DNA of 64,000 nucleotides from Methylocystis sp. KS32 (GCA_002862095.1 PHSQ01000002.1:186001-250000), one strand, 5' to 3'. Positions 52,490 to 60,816 are shown, counted from the stretch's first letter. Numbers and translations are program-made. The notes: generated from the sequence alone by a model not told the origin.

Positions 52490-52755
52490 CGGCGACCCCT
52501 TCGAGAATCAGGCCGCCACATCGAATCATAAAAGACTCATTCGACTCAACTTCTGCTCGGACAGACACTTAGAGTGACGCGTTGCGCCGGAACGTGGTCG
52601 GCTGTGCTAGCGCAACCGACCAATAAACTCGCCACAGGGGCAAAACGAAACAGCCTAAGCATAAATTCTCCCGTTTCTAGGATGGTGAACCAAGTTCTGG
52701 ACGTTCATCAAGAGGCGCTGCGTAGGCGCAAGTATGAACAGAGCGGGCGATAAAA

Positions 52756-53292
52756 CTAATCGGCTTTGAAGGGCAACACCCTATAGGCGGAGCTTGACGA
52801 CTGTTTTTGCTTAAGGAACCCTTCAATATCATAGAGCGAGAGCATATCTGTAGCGATTGTCACCTCAATGCTGTGCCGCAAGTCGGAGATGCACTGATAA
52901 TTCTGTTTACCAAACTCTATGATGCTCATTCCTTCCTTGTAGCCAAACATTATGTCCTGTAGTTCACGTAGCTTTTCAAAAAGAGTTTCGCTAATCAATA
53001 GCTGATGCGGATATATGTCGGCGTATGATTTGAGATAATCGGTTAGTTTCCCTTCCTCGTCGGAAAACAGGAAATGATATGGCTTATTGTCTTCTTCGAG
53101 AATCGCGGTTTTTAATTTGACAACGAGTGCATTCACTTGTTTATACGCTTTGAGTCGGCGTTTAATGATATCTTTGTAATAGTCGTTCTTGAAGTCCCGT
53201 TGCTTAGCGTAGTGGCCTACAACCGCATTGATTGTTGAGGCTAAAAACGTCGCGATCACGGTCGATGTCAGAATGATGTTAGTCGTATCCAT
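52756..53292 (-). CDS. Small membrane-anchored hypothetical protein of the defence operon
   Basis: 178 aa from ATG 53292, with GGAG eight bases upstream; ATG 53328 is an alternative, 11 bp past the methyltransferase gene. One N-terminal membrane helix, 'NIILTSTVIATFLASTINAV', is followed by a helical, charged cytoplasmic part ('KNDYYKDIIKRRLKAYKQ', 'LTDYLKSYADIYPHQLL'). No known domain. Base composition is AT-rich compared with both flanks, indicating separate acquisition. Similar small N-terminally anchored proteins are common in defence islands; role unknown. Confidence 0.65.
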   Translation of the reverse strand: MDTTNIILTSTVIATFLASTINAVVGHYAKQRDFKNDYYKDIIKRRLKAYKQVNALVVKLKTAILEEDNKPYHFLFSDEEGKLTDYLKSYADIYPHQLLISETLFEKLRELQDIMFGYKEGMSIIEFGKQNYQCISDLRHSIEVTIATDMLSLYDIEGFLKQKQSSSSAYRVLPFKAD

Positions 53293-53339
53293 CAGATTTG
53301 CTCCAAAATGTCTATTGAACTCGCTCATGCCGCCACACT

Positions 53340-56111
53340 CTATTCTTTTTTTGCCGTTGCGCGACGCGAAGCGGTCATCTTCGTATAGAGTTCAAACAGC
53401 TTCTCCAACCGCTCCGTGTCATTGCGGAAGCGGCGACCGATATAGATGCGCTCCAGCACCTCGTCGTTGCGCTCGTGCGCCTCGCGCAGATCGGCGGGCA
53501 TGTGGTCTGGGTCATAAAGATCGGCGATGGTTTTCGGAAAATGCGCCTCGCGCGTGAGTAGAATGTCCTCGGCGCAGCGGGTCAGATCGGTTTTGTTCTT
53601 TTCGGTCAATGTCGGGACGGGAAAGGTGTTCCAGCCGAGAGTGTTGGAATAAGAGAAATCGGTGCGCATACGGACGCAAACGGTTCCAATCCACACCCAA
53701 TGGAGGCGCGAGGCGATCAGCGCCATGTTCCAGAGGGGAGCGTCGTATAGTGCGAAGTTGCGATCGCCGACTATCGTTCCTCCCGTCACAAGCCCGACAG
53801 GCAGATACTCACGGTTCTCTGAACTGACTCGGGGGACAACGATGGATCGTTCACCCCCAGACTGGCGAACTTCACCAAATCTGTAGGGCGTGGCGGCGAG
53901 CGCCTTGGTGGTGGCGCGATCCGATTTGGCTCGCTGCGCCCTTACCGCCTCGAAACGATCACGAAGCCAAGCGTTATCGTTGGCCGACCGGTAATCCTCG
54001 TTAGCAACCCAAATGCACTTGCGCTCTATTCCACGGACGAACTCTTGCGAACCGACAAATGGGCGAATGAAGGCCAGTGACACCGCGTGATCGTTCACCG
54101 CTGCCGCTGCTTCATTCGTATCGAGCAACAGATACCCGCCGTCATTGGGCATGTTGCCGAAGTTCATCTCGTAAAGGTCATTGAGAGGACGCGAAAGCTG
54201 TCCGACGATGACATTCGGACCTGGCACCAAGTATGCGTTGATGTTCTCAACTGCCTTAACGGTCGTGCCCCTGCCGTCCACATCCGAGAAAAGCAGCCTC
54301 GTCCGGCCTGCATGATTTGATAGGCCGACAATCACAACGGTGACGCCAGCGTTGTAGCTCGCAAGGTTGGCCCATTTGAAGGACGTATGGGCGAAGGCGA
54401 CTTCATGCCCACTCTTGAAGATCAACGACCAGAGGGTTTCGACCTGCCGGCCTTGGCAAATGGAATTGGTGGACACAAAAGCAGCGACCGTAGGCGTCAC
54501 CGCTCCGTAGTCTGCCGCCTTCATAAACCAGCCAGCCACATAGTCGAGCGACTTCCAGTTCGTCGTGCGCGCGTCAAAAATGTTTTTCAGGTCTGACTTC
54601 TGTTCGTCGGTCTGCCATTGGCTGCCGCGATAAGGCGGATTCCCGCAAATATACGTCTCGCCGCCTTCATTCTCAAAATCGATCTGCGCCTGATTGAGCG
54701 GCGTGTGGAACAGGTCGTCGGCGTGGTGCTTCACGCCCGTTCCCGTTGGCGGGCAGATGCTCAACCAATCGAGCCGCAGCGCGTTGCCGCAGGTGATCCA
54801 ATTTTCGGTGGCGAGCGGCAGGAAATCCTGGAGCGCCTCCTTCTGGCCGCGATAGAGCGCGTCGCACTGAAATTCGGCGATGATCAGGGCGAGGCGCGCG
54901 ATCTCGGCCGGGAAGCTTCGCAGCTCGATGCCCCTGAAATTGGTCAGCGGAATGTCCGTGCGCCGATCCGGCTCGCCGCGTCGCCGGTTGATCTCGGACT
55001 CGATGGCCCGCATCTCCTTGTAGGCGATGACAAGGAAATTGCCGCTGCCGCAGGCCGGATCGAATACGCGGATCTTCGACATGCGCTTGCGCAGGTTCAG
55101 CAACATCCGGCTGTTGTCGCCAGCTTCCTCAAGCCGCGCCCTCAGATCGTCGAGGAACAGCGGATTGAGCACCTTCATGATGTTCGGCACGCTGGTGTAG
55201 TGCATGCCGAGCGCGCCGCGCTCATTATCGTCCGCCACCGCCTGGATCATCGAACCGAAAATGTCGGGGTTGATCTTCGTCCAGTCGAGGCCGCCGATCT
55301 GAAAAAAGTAGGAACGCGCGATCCTGCTGAAGCGCGGCACGGCGAGACTGCCAGAGAACAACCCGCCGTTCACATAGGGTAAAGATAATTTATCGATCCA
55401 GTGAGGAATGTTCGCTTCCGCGCGATGTTCGCGCTTCGTGTTCATGGTGCGAAACAGTTCGCCGATCACTTCATGGGTGTTGGACGAGTCCCGCGCGGTC
55501 ATCTGCTCGATCGCCGCCGTGAACAGCCCGGGCTTGCTGAAAATATCCGTGTCTTCGGCGAAGAAGCAGAAGATCAGCCGCGCCATGAAATGGTCCATGT
55601 CATGGCGGCGCGCGGCCGCGCCCCAGTCCGGATTGTCTTTCAATAGCTCCATATAGAGCTTGTTCAGGCGGTTAGTCGCGCGGATATCGAAAGAGTTCTC
55701 ACGGATTTGCGCGACATTGGCGATGCCGGCCAAGGGCAGGAAAAAACCTAACCGGTTAGGAAAGTCGGCATAGGCGCTGGCGACGGTCTCGCCGCTCGCC
55801 AGATCCTCGGCCTCGAACGTCGCGCCATCGGTCGCCAGAACGAATTTCGCCTTGGCCCTGGCCGTCGCCGGGCTCGCCCTCAACGCGGCGAAGGTCTTCG
55901 AAACGTCGCCGGGCTCGCAAACGGCGATGTGGATGTTGTTGGTTTGAAGGACGCCGCCCAGATCGGATTTGTTCGTCTCGCCCTTGCGCAGGCGTATGAG
56001 GGTCGTTTCCTTGTTCCCAAAGGCTTGCAGGAAGGCGTAAGGAAACTCCTCCGGGTCGAACGGCCGCCCGGCGAGAGCGGATATGGCGTCGTCTATCTCT
56101 GATGCGTTCAT
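53340..56111 (-). CDS. MmeI-type class I SAM-dependent DNA methyltransferase without obvious nuclease motif
   Basis: 923 aa from ATG 56111 ('MNASEIDDAISALAG'). Order: N-terminal MmeI_N-like region, helical spacer ('MARLIFCFFAEDTDIFS', 'PYVNGGLFSGSL'), methyltransferase core with motif I 'FDPACGSGNFLVIAYKEM' near residue 347 and motif IV 'YICGNPPYRGSQW' near 490 (NPPY, adenine-N6 class), then a target-recognition and C-terminal region ending at 'NDTERLEKLFELYTKM'. I see no D...(D/E)xK nuclease motif in the N-terminal 200 residues, which MmeI-type IIL enzymes have. First gene of the minus-strand operon with the membrane protein, the helicase and the GIY-YIG protein. Confidence 0.88.
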   Translation of the reverse strand: MNASEIDDAISALAGRPFDPEEFPYAFLQAFGNKETTLIRLRKGETNKSDLGGVLQTNNIHIAVCEPGDVSKTFAALRASPATARAKAKFVLATDGATFEAEDLASGETVASAYADFPNRLGFFLPLAGIANVAQIRENSFDIRATNRLNKLYMELLKDNPDWGAAARRHDMDHFMARLIFCFFAEDTDIFSKPGLFTAAIEQMTARDSSNTHEVIGELFRTMNTKREHRAEANIPHWIDKLSLPYVNGGLFSGSLAVPRFSRIARSYFFQIGGLDWTKINPDIFGSMIQAVADDNERGALGMHYTSVPNIMKVLNPLFLDDLRARLEEAGDNSRMLLNLRKRMSKIRVFDPACGSGNFLVIAYKEMRAIESEINRRRGEPDRRTDIPLTNFRGIELRSFPAEIARLALIIAEFQCDALYRGQKEALQDFLPLATENWITCGNALRLDWLSICPPTGTGVKHHADDLFHTPLNQAQIDFENEGGETYICGNPPYRGSQWQTDEQKSDLKNIFDARTTNWKSLDYVAGWFMKAADYGAVTPTVAAFVSTNSICQGRQVETLWSLIFKSGHEVAFAHTSFKWANLASYNAGVTVVIVGLSNHAGRTRLLFSDVDGRGTTVKAVENINAYLVPGPNVIVGQLSRPLNDLYEMNFGNMPNDGGYLLLDTNEAAAAVNDHAVSLAFIRPFVGSQEFVRGIERKCIWVANEDYRSANDNAWLRDRFEAVRAQRAKSDRATTKALAATPYRFGEVRQSGGERSIVVPRVSSENREYLPVGLVTGGTIVGDRNFALYDAPLWNMALIASRLHWVWIGTVCVRMRTDFSYSNTLGWNTFPVPTLTEKNKTDLTRCAEDILLTREAHFPKTIADLYDPDHMPADLREAHERNDEVLERIYIGRRFRNDTERLEKLFELYTKMTASRRATAKKE

Positions 56112-56409
56112 GCTCGACCGCGTTTTGGGTGATGAACTTAATTCTGAACTTTTCGATATGTTTTCGTGAAATTCGCCGATCGGTCGGGCGCTTCCCGCAT
56201 AGCTATAACTCATTGATCGCTAATTCGTCGAGTTCATCTGGACAGATGCTCGACGGCGGCATGTCCCGGCCTCGCCGAGGCTATGCCGCCGTCCTGGCGC
56301 TTTCATGCCAAGCGCAGACGATCCGTCCTCTGTTTCGGCGCGGCGCGTCATCCGTTATTGGGCGGTGCGGGCGACAATCATATCCAGCCGATAGGCTGAA
56401 GGCGTCTTC
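56112..56409. other. Promoter region of the methyltransferase operon
   Basis: No gene seen. The first 60 bp upstream of the methyltransferase are AT-rich (AACTTAATTCTGAACTTTT). Chance ORFs only. Confidence 0.35.
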
Positions 56410-56793
56410 CTACCGCCATCCGCCATTCCAGTGATGATGATGATGCCAGCGGCGGTAACGCCAGCCGCCGCCCCATCCGCCCCATCCGCCATTCCAGTGA
56501 TGATGATGATGATGATGCCAACGGCGGTAAGGATAATAATAATAGGGGTAATAATAGCCGCCATAAGGCGCCCAGTAATATTGCGCGGTCTGGATGCGCG
56601 GCTCGAGAGCAGACTTTTCCCCCGCCCTGGCTTCACCCAAAAGGGCGGCGGCATTGGGGATGGGTTGCAGAAGCTCCGTATAGGAGCGGGGCGTCATCAA
56701 TTCGTCGAGCGTGTGCGCATGGGCCGCCGGCGCCACCGCCGAAAGCGGCAAAGCCGAGATTGCGCCGACCAGTCCAGCGGTTTTTTTGCTCAT
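56410..56793 (-). CDS. Secreted His/Trp/Tyr-rich protein
   Basis: 127 aa from ATG 56793, with GGGAG about eight bases upstream. Signal peptide 'GLVGAISALPLSAVAPAAHA'; conserved-looking mid part 'LDELMTPRSYTELLQPIPNA'; then 'YGGYYYPYYYYPYRRW' and two His tracts of seven and five residues in WHH...WNGGWGGWGG repeats, ending 'WNGGWR'. The His tracts are encoded by ATG-like (CAT) microsatellites. Histidine clusters suggest metal binding at the cell surface; no homologue of known function. Confidence 0.75.
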   Translation of the reverse strand: MSKKTAGLVGAISALPLSAVAPAAHAHTLDELMTPRSYTELLQPIPNAAALLGEARAGEKSALEPRIQTAQYYWAPYGGYYYPYYYYPYRRWHHHHHHHWNGGWGGWGGGWRYRRWHHHHHWNGGWR

Positions 56794-57247
56794 TGTTTTC
56801 TCCCTGTGCAAAATCGCCGTCTCGAAATCTGCAAAATCATTATGGCGATTTGCGGAAAACGAGCGGGGTGCGTCCCGCCATTTAGGGAACATGCCTTGGC
56901 GAGTCGTTCTCCTACAGAACTGAAGATGCGGTGCGCAATTTAGCACCCGGTCATTTCCGCGAGAATTTTGGTTATGTCCGGGTCAGCAGCGCTTCACAAT
57001 TGAAAAGACAAAAAATCAGACGCCGGCGCGCGGCCTTTCCCGGCAAAACAGTGGTTCGAATCTGCTTGGCGCGCCAATTAAATCAAGCAATCATCGCCCC
57101 CGGCTTTCGAATGCGATGCGCATCAGGCCAATGGCGGCGGCGAGCAAGGGCGGAAGACAAAGAGCGAGGGCGACGATGGCGGTTCCAGGCGAAGCGGGTC
57201 AAATGCTCTCGGTAGCATCGAACAGATATAAGGCAAATATGGGCGTG
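56794..57247. other. Intergenic region at the edge of the mobilisation island
   Basis: No gene supported. A T-arm-like GGTTCGAATC occurs at about 57053-57062 but no complete tRNA can be folded. Could include the left junction of the element; nothing proves it. Confidence 0.35.
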
Positions 57248-57679
57248 TCACCGTAATTCTTCTCCTTCCTCATCCTCACTCACAGGAAGTGGGGATTTCG
57301 CAAACCGATGCTCTAGAATCCGCAACCATCTCTCCAATGGAGCAGCGATCAATGGAACATCCCAATGTTGAGCAAGAACCATTTGGATCATTATGCTGGC
57401 GATAAGAACAGTAAAAAACACATACCACGGCGCTAATATCCCAACTCCGACAAGAGAAGCTATATTGCCACAAAACACGAAAAAAAACCTCTCGCGTTTA
57501 ATCTTTGTCTTTAATGACAAATTTTCTTGTTCTAGGTCGTATACGCGCTTTGCTAAAATATTATTGTCACTATCAGGCGACGTCAATGCTACTCCACTCG
57601 CCTCTAAACTCCCTTCTGTTGGCGTATTCCTCTGCAATATCTCTGTCTGTGATGGCGATGTTTCGCTGTCCTTGCTCAT
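57248..57679 (-). CDS. Two-helix membrane protein, candidate toxin partner of the Panacea protein
   Basis: 143 aa from ATG 57679 ('MSKDSETSPSQTEILQ'); ATG 57700 is possible. A Ser/Thr-rich N-terminus and a short coiled coil ('LAKRVYDLEQENLSLKTKIK') precede two membrane helices, 'FFFVFCGNIASLVGVGILA' and 'WYVFFTVLIASIMIQMVLA', and an acidic C-terminus ending 'SEDEEGEELR'. AT-rich. Its first 107 bp overlap the 3' end of the DUF4065 gene in another frame. In PanAT systems the gene next to the Panacea antitoxin is the toxin and several are small membrane proteins; the toxin role here is inference from position. Confidence 0.62.
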   Translation of the reverse strand: MSKDSETSPSQTEILQRNTPTEGSLEASGVALTSPDSDNNILAKRVYDLEQENLSLKTKIKRERFFFVFCGNIASLVGVGILAPWYVFFTVLIASIMIQMVLAQHWDVPLIAAPLERWLRILEHRFAKSPLPVSEDEEGEELR

Positions 57680-58049
57680 ATTTCTTCGCCCACGCGCCAT
57701 GAGACCAATGAGTTAGGTTCACTAGCTTCCCAGGCTTAACATTGAGATACCTATCACAAATTGCGTCAAGCACACGTTTCCTTTCGCTACCCGCTCTTAG
57801 CCTAAGAGCATCAAAGAAAACGTCAGAAACAGAGTCCGCGCCAAACATTTTTACTTTGTGGTACAAATTTGGAGATACGGGGCCGTAATCCCATGCCTCA
57901 AACGAAGTGTCCGCTAACTTGTCCCCATCATTTAAGCCAGCATACTCCACTTGGGCCAGATATAATAACTTCTGCAAAGGAAGGTTAGAGATGCTCCATC
58001 CGCTCCTTTCGCAGATATACTTTGCTGCGGTATCAAGCCTAATGGCCAT
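57573..58049 (-). CDS. Panacea-domain (DUF4065) protein, candidate antitoxin
   Basis: 158 aa from ATG 58049, whose start overlaps the upstream gene's stop as TGATG. The domain is clear: 'DTAAKYICERSGWSISNLPL', 'QKLLYLAQVEYAGL', 'FEAWDYGPVSPNLYHKVKMF' and 'HWSHGAWAKKY'. The Panacea domain is a promiscuous antitoxin domain that neutralises unrelated neighbouring toxins; the family also includes the proteolysis adaptor SocA. AT-rich, unlike the GC-rich genes on either side. Confidence 0.85.
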   Translation of the reverse strand: MAIRLDTAAKYICERSGWSISNLPLQKLLYLAQVEYAGLNDGDKLADTSFEAWDYGPVSPNLYHKVKMFGADSVSDVFFDALRLRAGSERKRVLDAICDRYLNVKPGKLVNLTHWSHGAWAKKYEQGQRNIAITDRDIAEEYANRREFRGEWSSIDVA

Positions 58050-58267
58050 CAGCCCCAACGGCGCGCCGTCGCCTTTTTGGCGATCGCGGACCGTTCCTCC
58101 TTGGTGAGCGCGTCTACGCGCGCTTGCGCCCCAGCTTTCCCAGACCGGACCTTGCCAGATGGTTCTTTCAGTTCATCGGTCAGTTCCCCGGTCGCGATCT
58201 TCGCAACCATGACGGCCCAGCCGATCGCATCGGCTGGGCGCTTCTGACCCTGTGGGACTTTCGGCAT
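58049..58267 (-). CDS. Small basic protein (RPADxIG family), first gene of the Panacea operon
   Basis: 72 aa from ATG 58267 ('MPKVPQGQKRPADAIGWAVM'), ending 'EERSAIAKKATARRWG'. Small alphaproteobacterial proteins with KRPADVIGNAV...IATGE and a lysine/arginine-rich 'xxLTxExRxxIAKKAAxARW' tail are common and sometimes annotated as RNA-binding; none that I know has a tested function. TGATG overlap with the Panacea gene indicates one operon. It may be a DNA-binding regulator of the module. Confidence 0.7.
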   Translation of the reverse strand: MPKVPQGQKRPADAIGWAVMVAKIATGELTDELKEPSGKVRSGKAGAQARVDALTKEERSAIAKKATARRWG

Positions 58268-58639
58268 TGGCTCCCCTCGATATAAAGCGTTCTTTATGCG
58301 CTTTTCGCCAGCATAGCACATGATTCGACCACTGGCGAGATTCGCAGAAAGTCAATATGGCGATGGCGATCTTCAAGGGGAACACCCTGAGAAATTTAAT
58401 TGCCATCAAACTGAGACACTACTCGGATTCGCGGAACCTTGCTTTATGGCGCCAGCGTGCCGAACAACCTTCTCCCAGGTCCGTTTCGGCGTCGGGCGGG
58501 TATGTAATCGTCTGACTGCCGGTCGGCGACGGAGACTCCGCTCGGCCCATCAGCTCGCCAACAAAAGCTTTTCCGCCCGCTCCAGATCGACCGAAACAAG
58601 CTACGAGATACCGCGCTCGGCCTGAAATTACGGTGACAC

Positions 58640-58770
58640 GCCCGTCTTTCCCCTTTAAATAGCCGATACAACTCATAATCGCCCGCCTCGAAAAACACGG
58701 GTGCGCGACGATTGCCACGCCGGGCGACATGATGCGGAAGGCCGGAGACAACATTTCGCGGGGTCCTCAA
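58640..58770 (-). pseudogene. Remnant of a REP-associated tyrosine transposase (RAYT)
   Basis: A minus-strand frame reads 'RTPRNVVSGLPHHVARRGNR' then 'RAPVFFEAGDYELY', matching the TnpA_REP N-terminus (RxxxxGxPHHxxxRGNRR...FFxxxDYxxYL) with its HxH-like catalytic HH. After about 34 residues similarity ends and the frame scatters. The rest of 58268-58766 shows no gene. Confidence 0.6.
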
Positions 58771-59234
58771 CGGATACGCCACCCCCATTGCTTTCCGCTG
58801 GCCTGGTCCCGAAAAGGGTAGCAAAAATCGCCTTCAATGGCCCATCCTGGATTCGAGCAGTAAGCCAGGGAGTGGATCGACCCCGCGCGCGCCAACCCGT
58901 AGGTCGCCAGGCCATCGTGAGAGACCCACCACCATCCAGTCAACGCGAGCGCGCCCAGGATCGAGGCCGCCGCCACCCAGCGCCCCCCCGACCGTCTGAC
59001 GCCGGCTTCGACGATCTTGACCGCCGCCGCCGCGAAGTGTTCGTCGATCTCCGCGACGCGGCGCGATACGCTTCCGTGAATGGCGTCCATCGCGACGACT
59101 GCGGCAAACATCGGATCGCGCGGCGGCACGTCGATCGCCGCCGCCAGAGAGAGGGCGCGTGCGATTTCCGCGTCCGTCGCGTCTCGACCCGTCGCCGCGC
59201 GGATTATCTCGCGCACGTCCACGTCCGCCGTCAT
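58767..59234 (-). CDS. StbC-like membrane protein of the plasmid stability operon
   Basis: 155 aa. A cytoplasmic helical N-terminus ('VREIIRAATGRDATDAEIAR') and one central membrane helix 'WVAAASILGALALTGWWWV' are followed by a short region with two Cys ending 'QWGWRIR'. The sequence has no known domain. I name it StbC-like only from position: third gene after a DNA-binding and a ParA-like ATPase gene, facing a mobC/relaxase operon, as in the IncW plasmid R388. The start overlaps the ATPase stop by 4 bp. Confidence 0.6.
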   Translation of the reverse strand: MTADVDVREIIRAATGRDATDAEIARALSLAAAIDVPPRDPMFAAVVAMDAIHGSVSRRVAEIDEHFAAAAVKIVEAGVRRSGGRWVAAASILGALALTGWWWVSHDGLATYGLARAGSIHSLAYCSNPGWAIEGDFCYPFRDQASGKQWGWRIR

Positions 59235-59926
59235 CGGATTACCCCCGCCTGAACTAGCGCTGCGGCGACGCCCTCTCTGTAACGCCGGAGCGCAGACCTT
59301 TCCGCAATAGTGAAGCCGCCGTCCGCCGCCGCCGCCACGTCGAGGCGTTTGCGTTCGTTAGTCAAGCGGTCGGCGATTGCGTCGTTCAGTTCTGGCCATA
59401 CGACGACAGCCGCACAGTCGTTTTTCGTGCGGCTGCTGTTGAACAGGCTGAATTTCTCCGGCGGACCGAAGTAGGAGTTCACGATCGCGACGACCGGCGA
59501 ACCTTGCGCCCCGTCGATTTGTTGCCTGAGTAACTCGACCGAGTCGCGTTGCCGGTTGATCGGGAAGAGCACGACGATTTCGCGCGCCGTGGCGGCGGCG
59601 ACATCCGCTAAAATTGACCAGTGCGCCAGTAGCGAAGTCAGACAACGCGCAGGCGTGTTTATGACGACAGTCGAGCTATTGGCGGCGCACTCAATCGCAT
59701 TGGCGGCGCGAACGAAGCCCGACTCGTCGTCTATGCTGGCGACTTCGATCGAAACGCGATCCTCTCCGCCAAGCGTTTTCGCCACGTCCGGATTATTGTC
59801 GTCGCTCTCTATCAGCGTGATCGAATCGCCCCGCGAAAGCAGAGCGTCGACGACGCCAAGAGAGACGACCGACTTGCCGACGCCGCCTTTAGCCCCAGAC
59901 ACAACTATAATCTTACCGGCGCTCAT
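59231..59926 (-). CDS. ParA/StbB-like P-loop ATPase
   Basis: 231 aa. Deviant Walker A near the N-terminus, 'IIVVSGAKGGVGKSVVSLGV' (KGGVGKS), then 'ITLIESDDNNPDVAKTLGG' and 'TVVINTPA' as switch regions; the C-terminal 'RYREGVAAALVQAGV' is helical. MinD/ParA superfamily, StbB-like by neighbours; such ATPases position or stabilise plasmids and balance segregation against conjugation. 15 bp after the StbA-like gene. Confidence 0.82.
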   Translation of the reverse strand: MSAGKIIVVSGAKGGVGKSVVSLGVVDALLSRGDSITLIESDDNNPDVAKTLGGEDRVSIEVASIDDESGFVRAANAIECAANSSTVVINTPARCLTSLLAHWSILADVAAATAREIVVLFPINRQRDSVELLRQQIDGAQGSPVVAIVNSYFGPPEKFSLFNSSRTKNDCAAVVVWPELNDAIADRLTNERKRLDVAAAADGGFTIAERSALRRYREGVAAALVQAGVIR

Positions 59927-59941
59927 ATGCCTACTCCTTCC

Positions 59942-60397
59942 TTAGAGGTCATCCGTGTCCTGTTTGATTTCAAACGCGCCCTTGCCTGACGTCATTTCCC
60001 GCCCCTGTTCATGCGTCCCGACAGTCACGACAGGTGAGTTAATCGCTCGGACATTCTCTATTTCCACAACTTCTTCGTGCGGCTTGTCACCACGCCTACG
60101 TTGTGTTCCCGTGCGTCGAGCAGCGCCCTTTCTCGTCACCCCCGCAACCTCGGCAATGGTCTTGGGTTGCGCCGTGAAAAGGCCGCCTTCAGACAGCGCA
60201 TCGGCGATTTGCGATGCGGTGTAACCCTGCCGCAGCATTTCCGCCATCTCGTCCTTCAACGCCGCGAGCACATCCATTTTTCCGCCGCGTGCGCCCTCTC
60301 CGGGTCGTTTTTCACGCTTCAGCCGCTCTAATGATTCGCGCCCAATCCGTGCCGATTCTTCGATGTCGTATGTCGCCTTTATCGTCGTCTTCGCCAT
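59942..60397 (-). CDS. StbA-like DNA-binding protein of the stability operon
   Basis: 151 aa. 'ALKDEMAEMLRQGYTASQI' and 'ADALSEGGLFTAQPKTIAEV' form a helix-turn-helix of the kind in StbA and related plasmid proteins (xGYTxxQIAxxLxExG). Basic middle region, acidic C-terminus. First gene of the three, divergent from mobC. In R388, StbA binds ordered direct repeats between stb and oriT; the GGTTGCC repeats at 60537-60603 occupy the equivalent place. Confidence 0.65.
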   Translation of the reverse strand: MAKTTIKATYDIEESARIGRESLERLKREKRPGEGARGGKMDVLAALKDEMAEMLRQGYTASQIADALSEGGLFTAQPKTIAEVAGVTRKGAARRTGTQRRRGDKPHEEVVEIENVRAINSPVVTVGTHEQGREMTSGKGAFEIKQDTDDL

Positions 60398-60536
60398 GGG
60401 TATCTCCTATGTGGTATGCCGTCATCATAAATATATATCTTCGCTACGCGATGTCAACAACTTCATGCGGCGTCGTCTGCTTTATTCCATGCGCCTAGCC
60501 ATCCTTCATTCTGTGCGCTGTTTGCCGTCCAGGAAA

Positions 60537-60603
60537 GGTTGCCTATTCTTTTTTGGTTGCCATCTTGTTTTCAGTAGGTTGCCATCCATATTGCATGGTT
60601 GGC
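60537..60603 (+). repeat. Four GGTTGCC repeats
   Basis: GGTTGCC at 60537-60543, 60555-60561 and 60577-60583, variant GGTTGGC at 60597-60603; spacing 18, 22 and 20 bp, about two helical turns. Confidence 0.75.
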
Positions 60604-60640
60604 GACCGTGGTGTAGTCTAGCTCATCGTTGGCCGGAAGT

Positions 60641-60677
60641 CATATGTAAGACACGGCTGCGCCGTCTCTTACATATG
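60641..60677. promoter_or_regulatory. 37-bp hairpin in the putative oriT
   Basis: Outer arms CATATGTAAGA (60641-60651) and TCTTACATATG (60667-60677) are perfect inverses; inside, ACGGC-TGC-GCCGT forms a second stem (60653-60665) with one C/C mismatch between the stems. Relaxase-bound inverted repeats next to nic sites look like this. Confidence 0.7.
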
Positions 60678-60816
60678 CCGTGGACAGGGGGGTCGGCTCC
60701 GCCTCACCCCACGTGTCCACTGCTTCCGGCGAGGGGCGAGCCCCCTCGACCCCCTCGGCGAAACTCGACGGGGCGCGGCCCGTCTCGCTTCACCGCGCCC
60801 GGCTCCGCCGGGCATT

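Larger units (their letters stand above)
51507..52569 (-). mobile_element. IS5-family (IS427-like) insertion sequence with an inserted 121-bp element
   Basis: Ends are AGAGTCTGTCCG (51507-51518) and the inverted match CGGACAGACACT (52558-52569), one mismatch, flanked by TA on both sides (51505-51506 and 52570-52571) as the target duplication of this group. 1063 bp in all; about 937 bp without the insertion. It separates the helicase/nuclease genes from the rest of the defence operon. Confidence 0.85.

Noticed and set aside
56430-56530. ATGATGATGATG microsatellite as a possible start-codon cluster on the plus strand
   Set aside because: On the coding minus strand it is the CAT codons of the His tracts.
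57053-57080. GGTTCGAATC with a weak T-stem, as if the 3' end of a tRNA and an att site
   Set aside because: No matching 5' half, acceptor pairing or proper CCA position can be made.
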